A DNA stretch of 64,000 nucleotides. Source: Amoebophrya sp. A120. Taxonomy: Eukaryota; Sar; Dinophyceae; Syndiniales; Amoebophryaceae. The notes below the pieces were generated by a model. That model had not been told where the DNA came from, made no database searches, and worked only from the letters and a program-made list of their open reading frames with translations. Below, piece by piece: positions 1 through 10,729 of the stretch. Location: the NCBI GenBank assembly GCA_905178155.1, contig CAJINV010000003.1, positions 6,485,691 through 6,549,690 on the forward strand, read 5' to 3'. A program made the position numbers and the translations under genes. Position 1 is the stretch's first letter; every line of letters starts with the position of its first letter.

Positions 1-215
1 TTCCCGTTGGCCGTTTCCCGTTGGCCGTTGGCCGTTTCCCGTTGGCCGTTGGCCGTTGGCCGTTTCCCGTTGGCCGTTTCCCGTTGGCCGCCCGTTTCGC
101 GATGGACATTGGGCGATGGGCATTGCGCGATGGACATTGGACGGCGGACAGTGGGCGACTGGGCGATGGACATTGGGCGATGGGCGATGGGCGAACTCCC
201 AGAAGCTTGTGAAGG
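1..215. repeat. GC-rich minisatellite
   Basis: Positions 1-100 are tandem variants of a short unit CCGTTGGCCGTTTCCCGTTGG. From about 100 to 200 the unit changes to GATGGACATTGGGC and GATGGGC repeats. All three forward frames stay open through it, giving low-complexity R/W/P peptides that I do not regard as coding. It starts at the window edge, so its real length is unknown. Confidence 0.85.
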
Positions 216-363
216 TTTGGAAATTACAAAAAAAGTTTCGACGTGGGCGGTTTTCTTTCCCGTCGCAAAATTTTAACTTGCGCAGCTCAGCAATAGGAGT
301 TATAGATACGTCTCTTCGACATTAATTGCCTGGTGTAGAAGACAAAATCACCGCTTCAATCAG

Positions 364-1417
364 ATGAGGCTTATCGGGGGAAAGCTCGTTCCGAACGAAG
401 AGGAACAAAGCGCGTCCGTGCCAGTCGAGTACCGACTATGGAGAAGGAAACACCATCCCGACTGCTATTTACTTGCACGCCGAGCTGCTTTGCCTTTTGT
501 ACACAAGAGAGCAATAAAGGCAATGAGTACTACGTATGCACTTTGTTTGATTTCTGCCAAGACTATACTGAATAGAGCGGTGTCTTCTAAACTAAAGAGT
601 CCTTGCCGCATGGGCCAGACGAAAAAATAGTGAGCGGATTGGTTTTTTTCTTGCATACGGCCGGCCAGCGGGCTTCGAGGCGAAGGAGTCCAAGCTGCGA
701 AAACACCGTGATGCCGCCACGGTCGCGGTTTTGTCGTCGCGAGAGCGAGTGTATCCACGAAAAATAAAAAATGTGCGTCAGTGTGGTAGAATGATTTTGT
801 ACTGGGTGAGCAACACACTTTCTCTCATACTGGCTTGTGTCAGGAACAAGAGTTCAGTCTGTCGTGGAGAAGAAGATGCATATCATGGTGCTTTTAGTCC
901 AAGAAGAGAGCTTGAGTACTGCACGACGTTGCACGCTTTTTCCTTGCATAAGGTGCTTCCGGATGCGGCCTTCAACTTGGAGCATGGGTTTGAGGTGCCG
1001 ATCTCGCTGCCGCGAATGCAGGACGGGGGCGCACGGAATGTTGATCCCCGGGAATACAACTACCCGGAGCCGGTGGACCCCACCCGCAGAGCGTTCCCAA
1101 TGACGTTTGGGGGCCCGGTCGCGCAACAGGTTTTTAACACGCGCGCGGGCAACGCGGGGCACTCACCCCTGCGCGCGGCAAAGAGCGCGAACTCAGCGGT
1201 CGCACGGGTCAAAGAGGAGGACAACCTCACCGCCGGAAACCACCCAAAGCCCTTTTACTCTCCCCCTCCCAAGGACCAAGTCGGTCAAGAACAGCTTCTG
1301 GGAGAGACAGCAGACTCGCAGGCCCGATACGTGTACGCAAGGATGACTCCGGCGCAGCTGAAGTGCCGCCGGATCGCGCACAAGAAGTACCACCCGCGGG
1401 CGCAAACGCACTGGTGA
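364..1417 (+). CDS. uncharacterised protein, probably two or more exons
   Basis: The convincing coding part is the 3' exon, open from about 951 to the stop at 1417. It encodes a Pro/Arg-rich segment with VLPDAAFNLEHGFEVP near its start and a basic end, RRIAHKKYHPRAQTHW. A candidate acceptor is the CATAAG just before 951. An upstream ATG at 364 opens a basic, charged stretch (MRLIGGKLVPNEEEQ) that looks coding for about 35 codons and then degrades. I infer it is the first exon, but I could not find a junction that keeps frame, so the 5' half is weak. No domain is recognised. Confidence 0.35.
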
Positions 1418-2401
1418 GAAGTGTGTGAGGTAAAGCACGGCGGCGACGAGTTCAGCTATCCGATAATGAAGTACTTGTACAGAAACAAAAATGATTTATT
1501 ACCCCCCTTCTCAGCTCCGAAAATCAATTGCACAATTTGTTGCTGCAGCGATGATGGTAACGGCTTCCAAAGATTATTTCGATTGTGTGTCGATAAGTAA
1601 ATTGTGCGGAGCTGTTTAATAGAACTCTCTCGAAGATCAAGATTTTGCTTTCAACTTTATTGTAGGATTGATCATCTTCTTCTACCCTTTCCAAATGAAA
1701 ACGGAGTGCAAATTTCGACGATAGGAATTCAAAGTCGTCGTGATAGTGGCCTATGTAGATGCAGGGATACTGCGATGCTGTTGCTTTGACAAGATTCAAG
1801 ATCCAGGCTGTTCTTGAGTCGAAGGCTGCGCGCTTGTTCGAACTTGTCGCAGGAGCGAACTGTTCTGCGAACCCTCCATTTGCATTTTTAGTCTGCAACC
1901 ATTGATGGCTCCGCGTAATAAATGAAAGATCAGTCGTGTATCCAGTTCGATTTGATTCTGAAGCGGATCAGCAGCGCAATCTGAGTCAGTGCCGCGTTTT
2001 CACTTTTTCAACGATCCGCGATTCGTTTTCCTGAAGTTTTTCAGCTACTCTCAAGAATCAGAATGTTAATTTCCTTTCGCTGATTTTGTTGACTTCCAAC
2101 TTCAGGCCAACACATTTTCATTTTCTGTAGAGGTAGAGACTCAGCATTTATTTCTTCTTTTGTTGTTTTATATATGGATACGGAAGTAGTAGAGCCAGTT
2201 CGACATGCATAGAAGGGCGCCGCGTCGAGAGTAACTAAGGATTGTCTCACGACGGCTGCTAGCAGGCGCATCCTCTCGGAAAACGATTTTTTTGCTATTG
2301 CTCCCTCCGAATCAACCGGATGCCGTTACGATTACGGTACTAGCTGTTCGTAAAAAGTCTATTTTATAAAGCAGTAAAACTAAAAGTTGAATCTAGTCAA
2401 A
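1418..2401. other. intergenic, no gene seen
   Basis: This stretch is AT-rich. Open frames on either strand have no recognisable protein character. It presumably holds the 3' end of the previous gene and the 5' leader of the gene starting at 2402. Confidence 0.6.
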
Positions 2402-4274
2402 ATGATGGGTTACAATCGGGCCGGCGAAGTGGACATGGGTTCGGGATTCCTCGGCAGTGGCGGTCTGGACGACATGGAATCGGCCGAGGTGGAGGCAGTT
2501 CGGGCGGCTTGTGACGCCCTTCCCATCGAGACGGGCAGTAAATTGAAGGTAAGTTCTTGTTTGCACTCCTTGTTCTACATTTGTGTGCACACGGCTGCAA
2601 TGTCTTTTCTGGTTTTATTTTCTTCTGCGCATCAGATACAGATTCCCTCTACGCAGCCGAGAAATTGAAATTATGAAGGAAGCCAAAACAAAAACACAGG
2701 CGATGTTTTCCAGCAACGGGTTGACCATGGCTGATTTGGATGTAAAATCTGTGATGGAACTGGCACGGTTGCATATCACATTGCAAGCAAAAGTTCTACA
2801 GCACATGGAGAACGAGAGGGTAACTAACTGCATTTTTTTAACAAATAATGACGCACCACTTCATTGTGTTGTCCGCATGACTTATTTTCGAAACAATTTA
2901 CCATAGTACTGTACTTCTTCTACTACTTATATGTGCATAGCGGTCTTGCTGCGCGACCGCCTACACTACAGCCAGTGAACACGTGACGGTCGGCGCACAC
3001 GGTTTTGCGAGCGCAGGTAGAAGGTCAACATGGGACGTTACATAAAAACCGGTTTTTGACGGACAGCAACACAAACTAACAGGTATTTTTGTGCAATTCG
3101 CGGTCAAAGTCCCGATTTCTAATCTCTACCTGCGAACGGGCCAAGCAAGGCGCTCTGGACGTGCGCGGCTTTGGAGCAATAGATCCGTGGAAAAGTCACT
3201 TGAACAACATAGCAGTCTGTAACACGAAGGACGTCGATCTTGTGGAAGAGGAGGAATACCTGGTGAAACTTGACAAGGAGCTAAACTGCGGACTGAACGC
3301 AATCGTTTCGCTCGAGGTCCACGTGTCGAAAGCAGTTTGTCCCATGCTAGCAGAAATCAGTACGTCTTACTTATTTGAGCCTAGTGATCCCACCTGCTTT
3401 TTGTTCGTGTCTATGTGATGTTGTAGGAAAACAAAATGTATGACCTTGCCGTTCGGTATAGTGCCGTGGGAAGTAGCTCAGCGCATAAACGCATATAGTG
3501 CTTATTTTTCCAGCATTCGTATTTTCGTACGAACCTATATCAAAATCAATCTTACAACCAGGTCCGGTAGAGCTAACTTTCACGATGGCAAGTACTCTGG
3601 ACGAGTTGAAGGAGAAGTTCCTCGCCATGGGCTGCACGGTGAAGCTAAACCACATGAAGCTCCGGCTCGCCACCGATAACCACGTGAACGCGAATTTGCA
3701 GCCCGCGAACTGGAATTACCTCGGCTTTCTGCGGGGGGACCGGACCTTCGCGTACTACAATTTTCCTGCCGCCGGTTCCACGAAATCAGCGGGCGTGAAG
3801 CTGTCCCTTCTGACGCGCGCACGTGGCGGGGTGCGACTCCGGAAGGATCTGTCGCGTTCGAATCGGCAGCCAGACACCCGCCCCAGTTTACTGGAGCAGA
3901 CCGCCGTCATGACGGCGATGCTCCAGAACAACCCGACCGGGCACGGTGCCCCGGAAGGTGCTATTATCCGAGATCCTAACGCGGTGGTGCATAACAGCAT
4001 CGGCACCGCGGCGCCTGGACTTCCGCAGGCAGGGGCCCTCGGGCCGATGATGGTGGCGGGGATGCAGCGAATGATGACGCAGTGGCAAACCTATCTGGCA
4101 AACACAGCCGCAGCCAAGCAGGAGAAACTGGAGATAGCCGAACGGGTAGAGGCAAACAAAAAAGCAGCGGCGGATGCAGAGGCGGCAGCAGAGGCCGCGC
4201 AAGGCACCGGTGCTGCGGCACCAGACCCTCTCGCCCGGAACCAGCCTGCGCCCCCGGCCCCGCCCGCGGAATAA
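2402..4274 (+). CDS. uncharacterised protein of about 425 aa, four exons
   Basis: Model: exons 2402-2548, 2679-2819, 3083-3359 and 3562-4274, all joined by GT-AG introns that keep frame. The first intron could instead end at the CATCAG at about 2636, but that needs a one-base shift, so the GAAG acceptor at 2678 is preferred. The N-terminus is Gly/Asp-rich (MMGYNRAGEVDMGSG). The middle is acidic with VDLVEEEEYLVKLDKEL. The last exon has a well-ordered start (STLDELKEKFLAMGC) and then an Ala/Glu/Lys-rich helical segment before a Pro/Ala tail. No family is recognised. The start was chosen as the first ATG followed by coding-like sequence. Confidence 0.6.
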
Positions 4275-5266
4275 AAATTGCGGTGAAGATACAATAACCC
4301 AAGAAGGACGTCGCCACATGGCTTGAGTAAGTATTGCACGACTTATGGTGCATGAAACGTGAATTTCGCACTACCCTCTCTCTGATGTACCCCGACGACA
4401 ACATACGAGTATTGTGCCGCAGAATGATGTTGCGTGCAACCTCGTGATCCAACAAGCGGCTGCGCGGGTCTTTCTGTGAAAAACGAAACGTCGCGATCAG
4501 CCTACCGCCAGTTTTTTCGGTGCATGTTGTTCAACAACGGAAGACAAGCCTCACACTTAATCGACAGTACGTTTGTTGATCCGCTTCGTTCTCACTCTAC
4601 TCGGGTTTTCGTATTTGAGATCAAATCATTCGCAATGGATCGCTTCTTGTAGCGAAGGATGGAAGTCGCGTTCGTCAGCTAAGAGCTTTTTCTTTGTGAT
4701 CGAAAACCTCTCGTTACACGAATCAGCGCGAAGATGATTGCTCTCGGTCGTACTACGCGAGAGGGCATATCAGCTAAGAAAGTACAGCCTTGCAACACAT
4801 CTCATCCATCGCTCGCATAGTGCATACAAGGCTTTTTTTTGGTCGTCAGTCGTCACTTCCAGAGTGTTTGCTACGGAATCCGTCGTCGAGAATTGTTACT
4901 CGTTAGGAACCACGGACCAACTGCTCCGACCCTGTCCTTGTTGACACGTCAGTCAAGGTTAGTTTGCGGTGCACAGATGTCGTCTCCGTCGACTGCGTGG
5001 TGTTTCAACTCGCAATCGGTTATTTATCTACACAACGAGAGGCTTCGCTACAGATCGCATATTTCGAAGGTACAATGCAGAGATTGGATGCAGAGAGCAC
5101 GGAAATCATTTATGCTTCCTGGCTTCTGATCAACGAACAGAAAGAGCCAGAGCGACTGCATTTTGCCTAGTGGCTCGCGCAAGTGATGGACTTTTTTTGA
5201 ATGAAGAGATGGAAGTATCCGGCTAGCAGCTGCTTATTCCCGTAGCGCAGGCGATCTAAGTGCAAG
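4275..5266. other. intergenic, no gene seen
   Basis: Nearly 1 kb of mixed composition with many stops. Short open frames here have erratic composition and no splice context. I see no repeats or RNA genes. Confidence 0.6.
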
Positions 5267-8200
5267 ATGTCGTGGCGCGTGCGGACCGATGAGCCCAAAT
5301 ACCCGAAGGGCTTTATCACACAGAAGAAGACTCGTAGCAAATCACATTTGTAATGCGGAAATATATACGCAGAGACACTACATCGTCGGTGAGCTGGCCA
5401 AGTACAATTAGGCAAGAGAGGGTCTGGTGTATATTTGTTTTTGCAATACAAGTATGTTTGTATTCTGTGCTATTTTTTTTCTGTGGCATAGGGTTTCCGG
5501 AGTCCATGGACCGCGACGGCGGACTATACAATGCGTGGTGGCAGCGCGGGGGGAATCAGATCGCGGAATTTGTAATCAAATAAACACACTTGTTGTTAGA
5601 ACCTAGCCATACGATTTGATGATGCTTTTCATGCAAGGCGGCCTGCAGGCTCGCGCACACATTTGAGCTCGATCTATTAAGTTCTCATCCAGCTGAAGAT
5701 GGTTCGTGCGCGGCCAAAGTAAACCACAGCAGAATTTTCATTCGTCACAGAAGACACATGAAGCGTCGCTGTGGAAGAGTGAGGAAATTGTGCATTCATG
5801 TCTTTTAGTTCTTCACGGGCTTGCAATCGGGCCACAACCTTTGTGGACCCGGCGGTTTATTGTTGAATCAAAACGCTTTTACAGATCGAGAAGGAGCACA
5901 TGTACCGCGCGAAGTTTTCCGCCCCTCCAGAGTGGATAGAAACGAAGCCCTTCAAGGACGTGGACAAAAAGTTTGCGAAGCTCCAGCTCTTAAAAAATAC
6001 GGACTTCCGGAAGAAGATAGGTCGTCGCAAGATGTTGTCCACGGAAAAGCGCGAAGCGGGCGGGTGCAGCGTGCTAAGCGACGGGAGCGACGATTCCCCA
6101 AGCCGGGTCCGAACCTCCGCTGCAGGACAGGCGGTGCCCAGTGCGGTGCTGGGTTCGGGCGGCAGCAGTTCCGTATCCGAGCTCATGAAACTCGAGGAAG
6201 GCGCGACCGTGTCGCCCGAAGAGTTGGCTCGCCGAAAGAGCACACGGGAAGCAGCCAACGATCGGCGGTTCTACAAGGAACGGGGCAGCAAAGGTGTCAA
6301 GTATCTTGCGTTGTATTTCGCGAGGATCTCTTCGAATAGGGATCTTCGAATGCTGCTTTTATACAAGATTTTTAGCAGCCGATATTGATCTTGACTTTCC
6401 CTTCGTAGAGAGTATACGAATCTCAGCCACAGTTGTTGGCGTTGTGGTACCTCTTCAAGAGGATGAAGTAGATCTGCAGACGTTTTATTGAGCATTCTTT
6501 ATGATTTGATGTCGCGTTGGGATGGTGATGGAGGCTAGGAAGTTGTTCATCTAAGCTGTGCATACTCAAAAGGAAATCAAGATGCCTATCGATACTACTG
6601 TCCAAGGAATCGTAACTGGATAAAATTGGAATTGCGCAGGCACCTACAAGTTCGGACAGGAGCCAACGGCAGAGGATCTGAAATACCTGAATCGAACGCA
6701 AGACGAGCGCACCGCTGCAGGAAAGTCGGGAACCTACAGGTGAATAAAGATGAGGTCTGCGTTGGTAGAAGCGCGGCAACTAATTTGCGTTACAAACCAT
6801 GCAAACGGAACTGCGCTTGTGCGACGTGGCATGGTTCGTTATTTCTGGTCTTATTAAATTTCCAAGATACCACTTTTCGTTTTCCTCGACTCGTGGTAAC
6901 ATATCACTAGTGATATTTTTCTTACTTACATATAAGGTTCGACGATAAGTGCACGGAGGACTACTCGCAGAAATGGGCGGAGAAGCCAGCAAATGCCCTT
7001 GCGGACCGAGTGCCTCCGGAATCCGCCGCCGCGTTTGCGGAACTGACAAGGAACAATCAGAATGACCCCAAGCTGCTGAACGAGGAGAGGCGCGTGCTCG
7101 GAAAGAAGACCGAACACAAAATTCGGGAACAGGACGAGGAGCGGAGGCGAAACAACACGAACAGCCGCGGAAGTAGTACCCAATCCACCCGGAAGCTACC
7201 CAGCGCCCAGGGCATTACGGTCGACGTGGCCCAGGAGCTGTGGTACCTTGACCCGCTCCCCGAGGCAGCGTTCGAAAGAAGCACGAGCTCCACGGCCCCG
7301 AACGCGCATAGGAACGCGAAAAAAAAGAAGAAGAGTGACAGCACCCAACTGCTTCCCGGGGCGTTAGATGCGGAGGCCTGGGTGAAACCGGATCTCGACC
7401 CGGAGCGTGCGAGCGCAACTACGACGAGTACCAGTTTTGTCTTTTGCTTGTTAAAGTCGTGTGAGGAGTAACGCTGCACTTCCTATTTTCTAGAACATTA
7501 CGTACAACAGCAGCGTTGCAGCAGTGTTAATGGCCATGCATGTTCCATGATGGAGAAAGCATGCGCTCATGATCAATCACTGGCAAAATCAAACAGACTT
7601 GCGGGGCTCAGCGAAATACACGCAGCATATCAAAGTACCGAAGCACTTGAGGCGAGAAATGATGGGAATGAAAAAGGGCGGCCCGCTCTTACCCTACAAG
7701 GCTCTCCAGCGGCTCACGACGTACAGCGACCTGGACTATTCGCTGCTGCGAACGGTACTTTTCGTTTTCCTTGTTCTTTCGACGGTGTGTGTAGAATCCA
7801 AGACCAGTGGGTGGTGCGGAGATGAATTTGTAGTTTGCACTGTTTTCAAGAGCGAGGAAAGAATTCCTTGAAGCAACTGAAAAGGAAAGGGCGCTGCGTC
7901 CGCAGGACTTGGCCATCAAAGTTGCTTCTGCATATTTCTCGGCTGACTCACTCTTACTTTTGTTTCTAACCAAACAGGACCTGCAAGAAGAGGTGAAGAA
8001 GACGGGGGAAATTAAGCAATATTTCGATCGACATCCATATTTTCGGAAAGGGCAGAGGTCGAGATTCTACAACAATAGTAACCGCGTCGCAGAGCTCGTG
8101 CACGCAGGTAGCCTATTCTTTCAGTGTTTTCAGTAAGAAAAGACCCGCAGATTTTCATCATCTGAATAGTTTCTCTTCTCGGAGAGAGTTGGTTTCCTCT

Positions 8201-8741
8201 AGGGCATCAAGAGAAACTGGCGAGGAACGAAAAACTTTCGGAGAAAAACAATAAATAACTTGCAGGGGCGGCAGAGAACTTCCCAGGGTGGGATTCAGAC
8301 GCAAAACAGTATCCGGGGTATCCGTTCTATAATGAGGAGGACGGGCGGGAGAGGGACCCGTTGCGCAAGCACGTAGGCGAGGACACGTTTGCAGCATGGG
8401 ACAAACCCCTGATCAGCGAACCGAAGGAGCGCCAGTTCTCGAAGCCCACGGAAAAGATGCGGATGCTCGAAAAGCAGTTGCTAGCGCAGTCCCAGTATCC
8501 TGTGCAAAAGCACTGTCGCAGCCGTACAACATACTGCATCAATATTGTGTGACAAATGTTGATTTACGGTCACTCTCTCGACCATTGATTGCTGTTTTCT
8601 TGAAAAATGAAGAGTTAGTATTGTGCAATCGATCCGACGACCAGGCAGAACTACTCGTGCGACGATGCTTTTGCCTTGCATACCAAGCCCATATCGGACG
8701 CGTTCCCACCGGACCATGACAGCGATCCGGATGAGCCTTAA
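5267..8741 (+). CDS. uncharacterised charged protein of 616 aa, ten exons
   Basis: Exons are 5267-5333, 5492-5571, 5885-6293, 6640-6739, 6937-7427, 7597-7754, 7834-7920, 7978-8107, 8266-8501 and 8649-8741. All nine junctions are GT-AG and keep frame, and the sum is exactly 617 codons including the stop. The protein starts MSWRVRTDEPKYPKGF and is rich in Lys, Glu and Arg, with a likely coiled-coil segment (NEERRVLGKKTEHKIREQ). A Lys-rich run follows around 7320. The acidic end is DAFPPDHDSDPDEP. Introns are 57-346 bp. No domain is recognised. This gene is the best local example of ordinary GT-AG introns, unlike the introner-bearing genes downstream. Confidence 0.7.
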
Positions 8742-9742
8742 AAACGGCACCGGGGATGAAGCAGACTGCACAGGAATGTGAATTTTCCAGCTCCAACATC
8801 GGACGGGAGACGCATCATTGTGTTGTATGATAATATCTTGCGCATGCGCCCCCCGGTTCTCGAGGAGGCAAGATCTGCGGAGCAAAAAATGCAAAATGCC
8901 TTCTGTGATTGATGTTTAGCCTCATGCGTGAGCTTTGTTCTGCTTCTGCGGGGAGCTGGGCGCGGACGCGCGAGCTCTACTACTTATTCAATCCAATTTA
9001 TACATAAGAGTCTGAAATATAGCGTTCCAACCAATGACGAACTCGTGAAGAATCCAATCAAAAGCAAAAAAGAGCGCGACGCTGTGAATGTTACCTTTGC
9101 CATTTAGGTCGAGTTTTCGCTCGATCAAGAGTTAAGCTAATGAAGAGCGACGGGATGAAGTGCCAACAAGTTGTCACTCCTCCTTTGGCAATGTGCTTAG
9201 CAGCTCGTTGTTGTACAATATGACCAAGATGACACTGTATTTTGACGGCGAACTACTGAACACTCACACTGTATTTTGACTTTGTACTATCCACCGACAG
9301 ACTTCTCGGAAAATGAATGCGGAAGGGCCTGAATAAAGGTGCTTTCGCGTGACTGACTCCGTCACAGGACGGATGCATGATTGTTTGCAAGCTGTAAGCG
9401 TGACTTGTGTACATGGGATGTTGCGTTTCTCAAGCACTGAACTAGCCCCTCTTTCCGGGGAATTCGCCCGGGTTTTATTCGCTGATGGAGATTGATTGGC
9501 GCGGGTAACTGCCGCGTGTTGCTTAATAAAATGTTTGACAAGCGGATGCGGACTTGGTCATGGGCGGAGTTTGTAAATCTTCAAGGACGCCACATTGAAC
9601 AAGCAGTCACCAAGAACTTTTTTTGGGGTTGTTTTTTCTTGATGTGATAAATGATATTTGTGACCAACCACCTGAGGAGAAAGCTATAAAAGAAGACGGG
9701 CCTCACTTTTTACTTTGCACAAATTTCCGGGAACAACAAATA
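8742..9742. other. intergenic, no gene seen
   Basis: Contains a short direct repeat, ACACTGTATTTTGAC, at about 9232 and again at about 9269. A TATA-like CTATAAAAG lies near 9683, about 60 bp before the next start codon. Otherwise nothing is recognised. Confidence 0.5.
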
Positions 9743-10588
9743 ATGACCGAGTTAGGCGTTTTGCGTGCAAAACAAGCTCGTGATGCTTGCTTGCACTGCC
9801 TGCAGGGCGGTACTGTGACAGTATCCTGCACCTTGCCCTGCAGCTCGCGAGCGAGACTTCCAATACGACGAGCGCATCCCAGTTGTAGCTCCAGCAGTGT
9901 TGCGAGAAAGTTTTGCAGCGGCAGGCCTGCAGCCGCGGTGCAGCCGGACGGCAGTGGCGAAACCCTTTTGTCCCTTGAGGCCCGTGGCGACGAGTCTATT
10001 GTGTACCCTGTTGCGCTGAAGACATGGGAGTCAAAGCAGCACTTCGCCCGCAATCTGCTCGCGCGACTGTCCGGCATCAGCGAGAGGGACATCCGCCCGT
10101 TGTTTGCGAAGGAACAGCTGCGCGCCATCTATGAAAAGGCGGAGTTGGCGGATCGGCGGTTTTTTGAAAGGAAGCACGTATTATATTTGGCAAAATTTGC
10201 GGAGAAACTACTGGACGAGCGAAAGAGCAACAATGCCCTCAGCATAAACAACGCAACCATTCCCCTGCCCGAACTGCACAGCATTCTAGGTGAGGAGCTG
10301 CGACGCGCAAAGGAAAGCGATGGCTGCACGCTTGGTGCTTCAGCGGACGGAGAAGAGACCAAGGCTCATGGTCAAGAAGCGCCGGATGGTGCGCGGCCTG
10401 CTGGAAAGACCGACTCATCGCGTGCAGTGGCCACGCCCGTTCCGTTTCTCGTGAAGAAAGATCGCAACCTGCGCGTGGTTCGTATTGTGCGTAAAAACGT
10501 CCCCTCCTCAGAGTCAAGATGGACACTGAGCAACCTAAATCCAGAAGTTTTGGGAGTCACGCATGAAAAGTTGCTGTCTGGAGTGTAG
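9743..10588 (+). CDS. uncharacterised protein of 281 aa, single exon
   Basis: The frame is open upstream to 9623 but without an ATG; the first ATG is at 9743 (MTELGVLRAKQARDACLHC). The N-terminal third is Cys/Ser-rich. The middle is a clear helical region with ARLSGISERDIRPLFAKEQL and RRFFERKHVLYLAKFAEKL. The C-terminus is basic. No intron is needed. The family is unknown. Confidence 0.6.
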   Translation: MTELGVLRAKQARDACLHCLQGGTVTVSCTLPCSSRARLPIRRAHPSCSSSSVARKFCSGRPAAAVQPDGSGETLLSLEARGDESIVYPVALKTWESKQHFARNLLARLSGISERDIRPLFAKEQLRAIYEKAELADRRFFERKHVLYLAKFAEKLLDERKSNNALSINNATIPLPELHSILGEELRRAKESDGCTLGASADGEETKAHGQEAPDGARPAGKTDSSRAVATPVPFLVKKDRNLRVVRIVRKNVPSSESRWTLSNLNPEVLGVTHEKLLSGV

Positions 10589-10729
10589 GGCAGGTCAGCG
10601 AGGGCAGTCGCATCACAGACCCATCTGCTCCTCCTGTTTGCAGCATTTCAGAAATTGAAAATAAACACGACTAGAAAAAATGCGTCTCATGATGAGGATG
10701 CGCATTGCGAATGTTCCACGATCCTGTAG

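Noticed and set aside
1524-1898. 124-codon minus-strand frame
   Set aside because: AT-rich, irregular composition, no splice partners and opposite to every supported gene.
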